A stretch of 64,000 nt of DNA from Seminavis robusta (lineage: Eukaryota > Bacillariophyta > Bacillariophyceae > Naviculales > Naviculaceae), in NCBI GenBank assembly GCA_903772945.1, contig CAICTM010000054.1, forward strand, positions 65,001 to 129,000, read 5' to 3'. Positions 52,431 through 63,536 of this stretch are shown here, piece after piece. Every line of letters begins with the position of its first letter. Within the stretch, counting starts at the first letter, position 1. The position numbers and the translations under genes were made by a program. The notes under the pieces were generated by a model, which was not told where the DNA came from, did no database searches, and worked only from the letters and a program-made list of their open reading frames with translations.

Positions 52431-52836
52431 ATGTCTTTGGAGAGGAAGAAAAAGACAGAAGTGGGTTTGTTTTTGCGAGAGAAAGAGAGCTTGTTTTTCG
52501 CATCAAAGCTAAGGGCCTTTTTTTTTTAAATTTCGAAGCGCGTTTCAAAAAGAACGTTCTCCCTGAAATCAAAAAGATTTAAAACAAGAACGCCTCTTGG
52601 CTTCTTTTTTTTCGAATTCGTACGTCTCGACTGACACTCGTCACTCGGGAACACTAACCCCAATGGAGGTGTCAAGATTTGCAACCAAGTACGTCAGTTC
52701 AAGAACGCTTTTACCAGAACACCGTCCATCCAACAACTCCGCAAGCCTCTTTTTAGATCCTTCATTTTTTCATGTAGCTAGCTAAACTAATAACCAAGCC
52801 ATATTATTAGAAAGCCATATCAATACATCTCCCAGA

Positions 52837-55800
52837 ATGGTTAGTGCAGGTAGACAATGGACTTGGGCAGCCGCAGGGTTCTGCTTGATAATCACACTGG
52901 GATGGCCAATCAAGAAGACTTGTGCGTTTGGTATTTTTGGTAATAATATTGCTACTTTCGCCACCAAGACAACCAATTATTTCCGCAAGAGTGCACTGAG
53001 GTCCAGCCCATCAGAAGCAATTTCAAGGGAATTAGAAGAAGAAGAGAAAGAAGTGGAGCACCAGATTCAACGTGGCCAAGATGAGTTGCAGCAATACTTT
53101 GATTTTCCACTCGATGATTGGCAGCTGCAAGCAGGAGGAGCCATATTAGAAGGATACAATGTCATTGTCTGTGCTCCTACTGGTGCCGGGTAAGTCCAGA
53201 TCCAGTCCAGCAAAAGGAAAGAAAAATGGAGGCCATGAGCTTTTCTAACATTCTGCTTCATTTTTCATGGGTATACTTGTGGGTATCATTTTTTACATGG
53301 TATTATCATTTTTCATAATGTGATTAGAAAAACCGTGGTGGGAGAAATGGCACTACGAGTCGCCTTTACGATGCAACAAAAGCACGCAATCTACACAACT
53401 CCCTTGAAAGCGTTGTCGAATCAAAAATACGGAGACTTGTGTCCCATGTTTGGCAAATCCAATGTGGGTCTCTCCACGGGAGATATTTCCATTCACAAGG
53501 GAGCACCCATTACGGTCATGACCACGGAAGTCTACCGCAATATTGCCTGGCGGGCATCTTCTAGCAAGGCTGGTATAGTCCGAAAGCAAGACCTTTTGGA
53601 CAACCGTAATAATTTGGAACAAAATGCCATGTGTGTCCTGGACGAATTCCATTACATGGGACATCCCGGACGAGGTGGTGTCTGGGAAGAATGCGTCATT
53701 ACATCTCCCCTTCATACCCAACTCATTGGACTCTCTGCCACACTCCCCAATGCTCCCCAGCTCACGGCGTGGATGGAACACGTCACGGGACGCAAAACTG
53801 TACTCGTCAATACTAGCGCCACAAAACCAAGACCCGTCCCCTTGCGGTATCTCTTTGCCACCAAGGAGGGATTGTTCCCTCTCTTCAAAGACCCGGAAGC
53901 GGGTCCCGGGGCTCCCAAGGGATTGTTGGGATTGCGCGGGGATGGAGTTACGACTGGGGAGGATTCGAAACAGAGGAAACGAAAAAATAAGGACAATGAC
54001 GACACTGACGACCACAACAGCAAGCTCCCCAGAGGCTTACACATCAATCCGCAACTCAAGGCGGCCGCCGACAAACGACTCCAAAAAGTAAATCGCGCCA
54101 TTGACCGCAAAAAAGTGCGTCAAATGACACAAAACAATCGCAGCAATACTAAGAATGACGACGACGACGACTGGGAATGGGGCAGACGAGGACGAGGGCG
54201 AAAAAGTGGCCCCATGTCGCCACGAGACGAAAAGCGGGAACGAGAACGTCTTCTCAAACAAGAATTGAGACGATCCGTGCCGTCCTTGGCCGTACTGCTC
54301 AAGAGATTGCATCAAAAGAATCTCTTGCCGGCCATCTTTTTCCTCTTTTCACGAGCCGGTTGTGACGAAGCGGCGCGGAATGTATGCAACTTTATGAGAG
54401 GTCCCGTCGGGGATTCCATAAATGATTTGGAAGATACAACTAATAGACCGCAACGCAAACGACAATCGAGGCAACGCGGCAGTCGAAGAAACGACAACGA
54501 CAATAATCGTCAAAGTTTTGGAAACAACAACCTTGCGCAAGACGCCAACGGTCGAATGTTTCGCCTCAATGGCGACTTTGTCAGTGACGACGTTCTGGAG
54601 GCATCAATCAACGACATTTTGAAAGAGGATGACATTGACGAGGAAGATCCGTTGAGCAAGGACAATTTCAAACTCTATGCAAAGGCTGGCCTACTCAGTT
54701 ACGAGCAGGTGGAAACTGTGGCTGCAAAGATTGAAGCCTTCAATCAAGAGAACGAAGAGATTGCCTTTCCCAATGGTATCATGATGCAGTATTTATTTGG
54801 GGTTGGGTCGCATCATGCTGGGATGTTGCCGTAAGTAGTTTCATTGATTGCTCTGACGTCGGTCGTTTGCTTCGAGGAACAATCGGATCTCACAACGACA
54901 CATCTCTTGCTCTGCTCGCGACATAACCCAGTGCTCACAAGTCATTCGTGGAAATCTTGTTCCGCAATCAACTCATGAGGGCAGTGTTTGCCACGGAAAC
55001 GCTAGCTGCTGGAATCAACATGCCAGCACGGACAACTGTGATCTGTGCCTTGGCAAAACGAGGAGACGGATCTTCCATGAACCTGTTAGAGACGAGCAAT
55101 CTCTTGCAAATGGCAGGTAGGGCAGGACGACGTGGCTTTGATGAAAACGGCTACTGTGTCATTGTGGCCACACCCTTTGAGAATCACGATGATGCCGCCA
55201 AAATTCTAACCGACCCCATCAAGCCCATCACGTCTCAATTCAGCCCGTCCTATTCGCTTGCCGTCAACCTGGTCGCCAGGGGTCAAGGCAAATTGGACGT
55301 TGCCAAGCAGCTTGTGGGCAAGAGTTTTGCGCTCTGGGAAAGGTCACAAATTGAAGAAGACATTGCAACAGCTGTTGAAACTCATGGGGAAGGTGTTAGC
55401 GAGGTATTGGAGGCGTCGGCTCATGAAAGATTCATGATCACGCTCGTGGAAACATTGCAGCTGCAAGTAGACAAGAAGCGAGCAAGGTTCGACGTTAGTT
55501 ATGTTGCATTTCTCGTGGGTATCCTGAATGACAGAGAGAGCCTCAAGAAGGCATCCAAGTCGTATCTTGGCGCAGTCAAAATGTTAGAGCTAGAGAAAAG
55601 CACGTTAGGATACCTCGAAGCCGAACTTGCCACAACCAACCAGGGAGACCATGAGGACGATCTGTTGGGAGAGCTTTTCGAGGATGATCGGGAAGAAGTG
55701 TTGAAGCAGATTGAATTTCAAAGATCTGGAATTGCCAAAATTGAAAAAGACATCAATAAACATCCATTCACCAAGATTGGCAACATTGCAAATGAGCTGA

Positions 55801-57035
55801 TGGAAGATCCAAATTGTCCTGAAGGCAAGGCACTTCTTGCCGATCTCCGGACTGTTCGTGGATACGAATCGAACTTTGGTGGCAATGAAGGTGACGGCGA
55901 TACGCGTCGGCTAGCGCTTTCTCCAGAAGACCTTTGCAGGTTTTCAAAATCAGCCATTGTCATTCGCCGCAAGACGAGGAAGCTGTCCACTGCCAATCCT
56001 GGGCTGGACCCTCTATCACTATTGGAACAAGCTGACAAAGCAGAGGAACCGGTCAATGATACGTGGGACGATATGCTTTCCATCATCAAAGTTCTCGTGG
56101 CGTACGGGTGTCTGTCTCTGAAGTCAGACTTGAACGAACACGACAACCTCAGCCTGGAGCAAGAAAGCTTTGAAATCTCACCCGCAGGTAACAGCCTCGG
56201 TATGCTTGGTTTTGACAACTCATTGTGGTGCATGACTGCCGTTGGCGGTACGTGGGACGTTGTCGGGGCATCGTCAAAACTGGATACCTTTCGATCGGCC
56301 ATTGAGCAGGCTGACAGGGAAGGAGGCGATTGGTACGACGATGATGAACGTGCACAAGCAAACTTGTCCAAAGCACAAGAAGAAGCGGAAGAGTTGGTGT
56401 CGCTGATACGGACCATGGAGCCAAGCCAGCTAGCCGGTTACGTATCTTGCTTGATATCCGAGGGATCCCGAAACAGCGGAGGAGGACTTTCCGTCATTGA
56501 CATTTTTCAAAAGATGGAACCAGTTCAGCAACGAGTGATCCAATCGTCGTTGCAAGTGATGGAGCGTCTGATGGACGTCCAAAAAGAGTTTGATGTGGAC
56601 GAGAATACCCGTGTTTGTAACTTTGACGTGTCCAACTGCGATGTTGTGACGGCATGGGCATCCGGCTGCAGTTGGAGTGAAGCACTTGAAATCTCTGGAT
56701 CTCCCCCCGGAGATCTAGCACGAACGTTGAGCCGCGTTTTGGATGCCGTTCGACAGCTTGCCAATCTGCCCTATCGAGCAATGCGCAAGTCGGACTTTGA
56801 AAGAGGCGCAGTAGTTGCCGGTCTTCACCCTGAGATTCGCAACCTATGCCGTGAAGCAGCCCTTGCCATTAACAGATATCCTGTCAAGGATCCGCTTCAG
56901 TTTGCAGAAATTGCGGATGAAGAAGAAATCGAAGACGAGCTCTTGGAGGACGAAGACGCAGACGTTGAAATCTCTGACGAGAGTGACGAGGACGACGAGA
57001 ATGAGATTAAAGTTCCTGAGATCGACGAGGATTGA
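52837..57035 (+). CDS. Ski2-like DExH RNA helicase, probable plastid type (ISE2-like)
   Basis: Exons 52837-53189, 53328-54830 and 54932-57035 give 1319 residues. The first intron splits the Walker A codon (APTGAG|KT, residues 113-120). Helicase motifs: Ia TTPLKALSNQK, II VLDEFHYM (DEFH, 223-226), III LSATLPN, and in RecA2 GVGSHHAGMLP, VFATETLAAGINMPARTTVI and VI QMAGRAGRRGFDENG. A disordered basic/Asp-rich insert (about 320-440) separates the two RecA cores. The C-terminal ~650 residues are the helical Ski2/Mtr4 region, ending in an acidic tail. The N-terminus has a hydrophobic signal (WAAAGFCLIITLGWP) followed by CA-FGIFG, a Phe at the likely cleavage point, which suggests plastid import. 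Plant ISE2 processes plastid RNAs and is the closest analogue; a nuclear/cytosolic Ski2 or Mtr4 is less likely given the presequence. Confidence 0.88.
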
Positions 57036-57580
57036 CCGCAGCGAAGTTACGAGTATACATTCGCAAAGCCCATCCACCCCACGACGTTGATTTGGGTCCG
57101 AGCAGTTCTAGCTAGGTAGCTACATGCATTGATGTTGCCCAACAATAGAACTTATCATTTTTGTTTTGACATGCGCATGAAGTCCTATTCATTTGATAGA
57201 TCAATGAGGCTACCGGTACAGAGAGGGATTTTGAGTATACACTTGGCTGGTTCCTGGAAAAGCATGCTTCTGAAATATCTGCTCTGTGGCTTCTTCTGTC
57301 GTACTGAGCCATCTGAGCCAGCAAACCTGCCTCAGGGCTGTGCGGTTGCTATCGAACACAAAGGGAACTCCAGAAAATGGAGTGCACTTTGGATACTCGT
57401 AGATTGATTGGCTGATTCGAAAGAAGTGGTGCATCCAAAGAGAGGGTAGGATATGAAATTCCAATCCATTCGACGTATGATTCCTCTTTCTGTTTCCCTT
57501 GGATGTTCAATCTTTCTTTTTCAAAGTGTCGCTGCATAGACCGTAATAGTAGACGCCAATTGCAAAACTGCACTCACTCC
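57036..57580. other. Intergenic, convergent genes
   Basis: 545 bp, no gene seen. Confidence 0.5.
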
Positions 57581-58138
57581 TCACTCCTTGTCAGAACTAA
57601 TAACATCCACCAATTCCAAAACGAAAATCAATGTCGACCGTGGCGGGATTTTGGGTGGAAATCCTTGATGTCCATAGGCATAGAGCGGTGGTATTGTCAC
57701 CTCCACTTTTTGTCCCACACACATGTGTTCCACGGCCACTTCCAATCCTTCCAATACGTGTTGTTTCCCGAGTTCGAATTGCAACGCCGATTTTTGATGT
57801 TTGGAACTGGCGATAACCGTGCCATTTTCCAAGCGACCTTCGAAGCGAATCTATTATATATTTAACAAGGTGATGATAAGACGAACGCCCAGTTGGTATT
57901 GTAGCCCATATCTGACGATTCGATTCAGCAGAGCAGCAAACTTTCTTACCTGACAGTGTTCCCCCTTTTTTGGAAATCGAGATCCATGCCCTTTTTCCAG
58001 AGTCCTCATGAGGATTCCAGCCCCTTGCTTGTTGGCTATCAGGTCATCGTCCGCTATCTCTGGCCTACTATTGTTGTGGCTGTTGCTGCCTCTGTCATTG
58101 CCGTTAGCCGAGCCGATAGAAGCACTTTCTTCCGTCAT
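57581..58138 (-). CDS. FKBP-type peptidyl-prolyl cis-trans isomerase
   Basis: Exons 58138-57950 and 57850-57581 join in phase 0 (CACTGTCAG|GTAAGA ... ATAATAG|ATTCGC) to give 152 residues. A disordered Ser/Asn-rich N-terminus (1-40) precedes one FKBP domain: KGEHCQIRFEGRLENGTVIASS, FELGKQHVLEGLEVAVEHM, GQKVEVTIPPLYAYGHQGFPPKIPPRSTLIFVLELVDV. The usual active-site core residues (Phe of FEL, Val/Leu of VLEGLE, Tyr of YAYG) are present. It catalyses prolyl isomerisation and may bind FK506. No signal peptide is seen from the ATG at 58138, so it is probably cytosolic or nuclear. A longer frame to 58279 translates only GTACCGGTAC repeats. Confidence 0.88.
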
Positions 58139-58218
58139 GGTGGCAGCAGAAAGAAATGAGGAATGAGGCCACAAAGACGGACGAAGATTGTAAGCCGACG
58201 TCAAGCTGTTTAAAATTG

Positions 58219-58275
58219 TACCAGTACCGGTACCTGGTACGATCTGTGCTGGTACCGGTACCGGTACAGTAGGTA
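58219..58275. repeat. GTACCGGTAC cluster upstream of the FKBP gene
   Basis: Repeated ACCGGTACC words (CCAGTACCGGTACCTGGTAC, then GGTACCGGTACCGGTACAG), a hairpin-prone palindromic array about 80-140 bp upstream of the FKBP start. Confidence 0.65.
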
Positions 58276-58437
58276 CCACAAGTCACCAAGAGACAAGCAA
58301 ACACCAAGTTTCGATCTAGCTAGACTAGCTACTATTAATAGAGAAAAACCTATTCGTCGAAATAGACTACATCCTACAACTATTTCTCTTCAGTCCCACT
58401 GTCTCTACCATGCTAATTCATCAATATCCAATTCCTC

Positions 58438-59640
58438 TTACTCTTCTTCATCTCGAGCTGGGCATCCATTCTCACGTGCCCAATCCACAATTTCGAAATG
58501 ACCATGCATATAAGCTGCTTCGATTGTGCTTTCATCCCATGGGCATCCATGCTCACGGGCCCACTTGAGAATTCCAAGATGTCCTGCTCGAGCAGCTCTT
58601 GCACAGATATCTTTGTCCCATGGGCATCCATTTTCATGCGCCCATTGCAAAATGTTCAAATGACCATAATCTGCAGCAAAAGCACATGTGAGTCTGTCCC
58701 ATGGACAGCCATTCTCATGTGCCCATTTGAAAATCTCTAAATGGCCATGCACAACAGCGCTGGAGCATGTGGCAACATCCCATGGACAGCCATTCTCACG
58801 GGCCCATTTGAGAATGTGTAAATGGCCACTTCCAGCAGCACTGGAGCATGTGTTGGCACTCAATGGACATCCATTCTCACGGGCCCATTTGAGAATTTCC
58901 AAGTGGCCGCCTTCCGCTGCAGCAGAGCATGTCAATGTGTTCCATGGACATCCGTGTGTTCTTGCCCACTTGAGCAATGCGAAATGGCCAAATCTGGCAG
59001 CAGCCGAGCATACTATCGTGTTCCAGTCGCATCCATTCTCATGAGCCCACTGGAGCAGTTCCAAATGGCCACCATAAGCTGCAAACTGACATGTCAAATC
59101 ATTCCATGGACAACCGTGTTTGCGAGCCCATTTCAAAACATCCAAATGGCCTTTTCTAGCGGCGCCCGCACAGGTCATTCCATTCCATGGGTATTCTTTA
59201 TCGAGGGCCCATTTTAGCACGGGGATACTTCCAACACTGGCAATTGTCTTAGTTACGTCACAGAAATCTTCACTGTCCTCGGTGCATCCCAGATCGTTGT
59301 CATTCCCATATTGGAGTCTTTGGCAGTGCCAGTGTTCGGCACATGCCACATTGTAGAAAGCAACACTATAATAAGTCTCGTAGTGGGTGTCGACTGTTGT
59401 GCTTTCACCGCTCTCCTCCTCCTCCTTCTTCTTCTGCTTGTCGCAATATTCTTTGTAAAGGTGATTCATTTGTTTGTTGACTGCACCAATATACGCGTAG
59501 TGCCCAAGACCAAGACATGGCAGGATATTTCCAATCCAAATATCTGGCCGATCCAACAACAAATCTTCAGCAGGAGGAGCAAGCTTTTGCTTGTTGGCAC
59601 TACTGGGGTTGGTGCCAGAACCACACGGGGAAGTAGACAT
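58438..59640 (-). CDS. F-box-like / ankyrin-like repeat protein (copy 2)
   Basis: 400 residues, ATG at 59640, single exon. The N-terminal module (about 33-67) IWIGNILPCLGLGHYAYIGAVNKQM followed by LYKEYC is the best-preserved form of the shared F-box-like motif. Then come AEHW and ten 26-27-residue repeats of the form GHLExLKWARENGCPWDxxTCxxAA, starting at GSIPVLKWALDKEYPW and ending GHFEIVDWARENGCPARDEEE. The repeats are very regular, implying recent expansion or homogenisation. Same architecture as the plus-strand gene at 930-1892 and the broken gene at 62179-63536. Substrate binding by the repeats is inferred; the partner is unknown. Confidence 0.88.
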   Translation of the reverse strand: MSTSPCGSGTNPSSANKQKLAPPAEDLLLDRPDIWIGNILPCLGLGHYAYIGAVNKQMNHLYKEYCDKQKKKEEEESGESTTVDTHYETYYSVAFYNVACAEHWHCQRLQYGNDNDLGCTEDSEDFCDVTKTIASVGSIPVLKWALDKEYPWNGMTCAGAARKGHLDVLKWARKHGCPWNDLTCQFAAYGGHLELLQWAHENGCDWNTIVCSAAARFGHFALLKWARTHGCPWNTLTCSAAAEGGHLEILKWARENGCPLSANTCSSAAGSGHLHILKWARENGCPWDVATCSSAVVHGHLEIFKWAHENGCPWDRLTCAFAADYGHLNILQWAHENGCPWDKDICARAARAGHLGILKWAREHGCPWDESTIEAAYMHGHFEIVDWARENGCPARDEEE

Positions 59641-59890
59641 GGCTAGTAGATCTAGCTAGATGGGTAGATAGGATGATGAGGAACGAAGGTAGATAGGTTC
59701 AACGATGTCAAACAGCAAGTTAAGACCGAGATACCGGCGACTTTTGGGGTGGATACTGAATGGCGGCTTTTGGGGGGGACAGGTTTGGGTTTGCTGCTGC
59801 TTCGAGGAGGGACGTTTTTTTACGTGCCAACGCCCGCCATCATGCCCGTAGTCTAGCTAGCTAGAGATAGGTGTAGCCTCCAATAGGGGG

Positions 59891-60010
59891 GACCAATTTT
59901 GGAATGTGGGGACCAATTTTGGAATATGGGGACCAATTTTGGAATGTGGGGACCAATTTTGGAATATGGGGACCAATTTTGGAATGTGGGGACCAATTTT
60001 GGAATGGCGG
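59891..60010. repeat. 20-bp minisatellite (GACCAATTTTGGAATRTGGG)x6
   Basis: Six units of exactly 20 bp. Positions 16-17 alternate between GT and AT in successive units (a 40-bp higher-order period), and the last unit reads GGAATGGCGG. Confidence 0.95.
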
Positions 60011-60080
60011 GACCAGAACCGGAAACGGGACTAACTGGCCAATGCGGGGTTGGTCCAGAGGTTCGGTTCCCCGGGTGACC

Positions 60081-60088
60081 TGACGTCA
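60081..60088. promoter_or_regulatory. CRE-like octamer TGACGTCA
   Basis: Perfect palindromic octamer 238 bp upstream of the DMT transporter start. Confidence 0.35.
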
Positions 60089-60325
60089 TTTCATTCGTGG
60101 ATACTCTCAGAATAATCTAGAGTTCGCATCGGCCAATTCCGGTGTCAACTTTTAGGGTTCCTATTCTGGACAAAATCACGTATCGGTCGTACGGCGATAA
60201 AGCCACTGGCCCAAGGGTTTTCTTCATTGGTGCCTCGTGGGGTAGGTTATCACTTTTTCTTGTTGCAGTCGGTGAATGCATGCATGCACTCCACCAGCAC
60301 TCTCTTTCGACGAGGACGCACCACC

Positions 60326-61591
60326 ATGAGCACCACCATGACCACAAAGGAAGACCAATCGTTGCTACCGACGATCAGCAGTCCCAAATACTCGGACGAC
60401 GAAGAAGACTCGGAAGACAATAGAACTCCTCTGCCACAACAACAAGAACATCCCTATTTTGTGCGGACATTGTCATTGACTCTCTCGAGTCGCAACAAGA
60501 CCAATCATGCTCCTGGTGATCAAGCTCATTCCCTGGTGGGAATTATCTTGATCATGCTGGGATCCTTTTCGTTTAGTTGCATGTTTCTCTTTGTCAAATT
60601 GATGCAAGGCAAAGCCAATTCGTTTACCGTGGCATTTTACCGCGCATTGGTGGAAATTCCCATTGCTCTCTGGTTGTGTCACAAATCATCACCCAACGCA
60701 ACTACCTCACTCCAAGATTTCGTGGGTCCTCCCGGTCGGGCTCGACGGTGGTTGTTGGTCCGTGGCGGCATGGGAGGAGCGGCCGTCTTGTGCTTTTTTT
60801 ACGCCATTCAACACTTGTCCTTACCCGACGCGGTCACATTACAATTCACAACGCCTCCGTTTGCCGCGGCATTCGCCGTGTGCTTTGCCGGAGAACAATG
60901 GAAAGGTTCCGACATGATTGGGGCCGTTGTGTGTTTGCTGGGAGTCATGCTCATTGCCCATCCCACATGGTTGTTTGGAGACGACAACAATAATGACGAG
61001 GCAACACACGAACAAGATTCGCTGGCAGCCATTGCTGTGGCACTACTCGGTGCTGCCTTTGCTGGATTGGCGTACATGTCGGTCCGCATGATTGGGCGGG
61101 ACGCCGATGCCAATGTCATGGTACTCTACTACAGTTGTTTGAGTCTCCCAATGACACTGCTGGGATCCAAATATTTGACCACACAATCCTGGAACGTGTG
61201 GGCGGGTGCCACCAATTTGCGTGCATGGGATTGGTGTTGGATGCTCTGTACCGGATTGACGGCATATGCTGGACAGTACTTGGTCAATTTGGGACTGCAA
61301 TATGAAACCGCCGCCACCGGGACGCTCGCCACCTGTTCCCAAATTGTATTTACATATGTTTTTGAAATACTCTTTTTGCACGAACCCATGAGTCTCTGGA
61401 GCTTTCTTGGAACGCTACTCATTATTGGATTCATGCTGATTGTCGGAATCCTCAAATTGAACGATGCCGAACTCGGTCACGACGAACGTATTGCAGGAGA
61501 ACCAGAAGAACTCGCCATGCTGTTTTCTTTGGAGCATCAACATCATCCACCTCGCAACTCGCAACGACAACAATCATCCACAAGCAACTGA
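60326..61591 (+). CDS. EamA/DMT-superfamily transporter
   Basis: 421 residues from the ATG at 60326 (ACCACCATGAGC); the frame to 60227 begins with a TTG, and M at 60284 is an alternative. After a polar N-terminus (about 1-70) there are about ten hydrophobic segments in two EamA halves. Half 1 runs from LVGIILIMLGSFSFSCMFLFVKLMQ, with the FYRALVEIPIALWL and ALxY-like FFYAIQHLSLPDAVTLQFTTPPFAA motifs. Half 2 is AIAVALLGAAFAGLAYMSVRMIG ... LNLGLQYETAATGTLATCSQIVFTYVFEILFLHEPMS. This resembles the SLC35G/RhaT-like nucleotide-sugar or metabolite transporters; the substrate is unknown. The C-terminus is Gln/His-rich. Confidence 0.88.
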   Translation: MSTTMTTKEDQSLLPTISSPKYSDDEEDSEDNRTPLPQQQEHPYFVRTLSLTLSSRNKTNHAPGDQAHSLVGIILIMLGSFSFSCMFLFVKLMQGKANSFTVAFYRALVEIPIALWLCHKSSPNATTSLQDFVGPPGRARRWLLVRGGMGGAAVLCFFYAIQHLSLPDAVTLQFTTPPFAAAFAVCFAGEQWKGSDMIGAVVCLLGVMLIAHPTWLFGDDNNNDEATHEQDSLAAIAVALLGAAFAGLAYMSVRMIGRDADANVMVLYYSCLSLPMTLLGSKYLTTQSWNVWAGATNLRAWDWCWMLCTGLTAYAGQYLVNLGLQYETAATGTLATCSQIVFTYVFEILFLHEPMSLWSFLGTLLIIGFMLIVGILKLNDAELGHDERIAGEPEELAMLFSLEHQHHPPRNSQRQQSSTSN

Positions 61592-62178
61592 GTAATAAGC
61601 TATTTGAAATAATATTCGTATTCGTGACGACCGAACTGTGGAACAAAAAGAAACAGCAATCAAAATGCCATCAAGAAACCAAACGCTGCCAGTATTGGAT
61701 TTGTGGTCTGGGTGGCTTCCAGGGTATCATGACACAATAGTGTTGCCAATAGCTACAGCAAAGAGAAGATAGTTGTATTCTTGAATAAACAACTGATCTA
61801 CTACATTGGGTCCTTGCGCCTCTTTCTAATCGGTATTTCACAAAGTAGGCTCCCCCTTCTCACCGTGCATCTTGATTATATAACGGGGTTTGGAGCAGGT
61901 TGAATTGTCTCCGTTCATCCTGATCGTCCCAGGGACATCCTGTTTCAAGTGCAGACTCGATCTACAGTAAAGATTGTGGGTCTACTACTTCCATTGAGTA
62001 TTTGATGCCTCTGCATGGCTAGAACCTCCATTGTTGATGGCCCCGCAATCAACACCGGTGTAATCTCAAATGTCCAATGGAGATCTTTCCAATTCAAAAG
62101 ATCAACCTACAAGAATTTTATGGCTATATGTTGGTTACCTGCACTCATTTTGTGGGGGTTCCTCCGCTTCCTCTCCTT
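61592..62178. other. Intergenic, convergent
   Basis: 587 bp, no gene seen. Confidence 0.45.
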
Positions 62179-63536
62179 CTAATCATATTCCTCTTCGTAA
62201 GAGTCCCATTCGTCTTCGCTCTCATCGTCTTCCGCTCCCTCTTCGGGGCAACCATTTGCACGTGCCCAATCAACGATTTCTACATGATTCTTTTTTGTAG
62301 CGGCACGAATTGTCAATGAATCCCAAGGGCATCCATTGGCCCGTGCCCATTTCAGCATGTCAAGGCGACCAAAAAAAGAAGCAGCCGCACACGTCCTTAA
62401 TCCCATGGGCAACCATGCTCGCGAGCCCATCGCATAATTTCAAACTGATTCTTTCTGGCTGCTTGAAAGCAGTGAGTGCATTCCAAGGACAACCATTTAT
62501 GTTGCATACTTGAGGATATCAAGATGCCCACCTTTGGCAGCAGCCTCACATGTTCTCTCATCCCAGGACATTTGTTTTCATGCAACCATTTCAAAATATC
62601 AAAGTACCATTCTTTGCTGCCACTGTGCATGTCCACGCATCCCATGGGCATCCATTGTCATGCAGCCATTTTAGAATTTCAAAGTGACCCTCTCAGCAGC
62701 CCAGAGCAGGTGTGGAATTCCAAGAATATCCATGGGCATGAGCCCACTGGAGTATTTCCAAGTGACCAGCACCGGCAGCAATCGAACATATCAGATGTGT
62801 CAAGCTCGTACCTAACTCATTGTCAAGAGCGTATTTCACGATTTCCAAGTGACCACCATAAGCAGCATGGACGAGGAGCCAATCGTGCTTTGGACAGCCA
62901 TTCAATTGCAACCATTTCAGAATGTTGAGATGCCCACCCTTCACAGCACCCACCATTGTATCGGCATCCCATGGACAACCATTCTCGTGGGCCCACTTTA
63001 GCATTTCAAAATGACCATTTTGAGAAGCTGCAGAGCATGTTGAAGATCCCATTGGCATCTCTTTTCGCGCAACCATTTCAGCATCTCCAGGTGACCTCCT
63101 TCAGCAGCAGCTGCGCATGTCCCTGCTCCCCACGAATAATATCCTATTTTCTTGCCCACTGAATAACTGAAATGTTCCCAACTCTTGCAGCGGCCATCAA
63201 GACATCATCGCTAGTGGGAAGCTTACCGGTGGAATCATCGCTGAGCCAGTATTCAGCACATGCACATTCAGAAGCTGCACCGTAGTACGTATCGGTGCTG
63301 GTTAGAGGTATTTTTCTCTCATTGTGTACTCGAGGCTCCTTCGCCACGCAGGGTTGTCTACTCTGGAACAATATTCCTTGTACAATTTGTTTAGTTTTTG
63401 TTACAGCCCCAACAAAGGCATACTGTCCTATGCCAAGACAGGGGAGGATTTGTTCCATCCAAATCTCCTCATGTCCCGAGAACACTTGAAAGTCAAGAGG
63501 GGTGGAGACTTTCTGTCTTTTCAATTTCAGCTCCAT
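62179..63536 (-). pseudogene. Broken F-box-like / ankyrin-like repeat gene (copy 3)
   Basis: The first frame (63536-63144, 130 residues) has the shared N-terminal module IWMEQILPCLGIGQYAFVGAVTK and AEYW, then stops soon after the first repeat (GNISVIQWARK). The rest continues on the same strand in other frames: 63076-62693, with GHFEMLKWAHENGCPWD and GHLNILKWLQLNGCP; 62651-62397, with FDILKWLHENKCPG; and 62430-62179, with GRLDMLKWARANGCPWD, HVEIVDWARANGCPEEG and an acidic end. At least four frame changes are needed. The first lies at a homopolymer (AAGAAAATAGG), so some may be sequence errors. Codon structure and repeats are otherwise well kept, suggesting recent loss. Confidence 0.75.

Larger units (their letters stand above)
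59641..60325. other. Intergenic with 20-bp minisatellite and CRE octamer
   Basis: No gene. Holds the minisatellite at 59891-60010 and a TGACGTCA octamer at 60081-60088. Confidence 0.55.
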
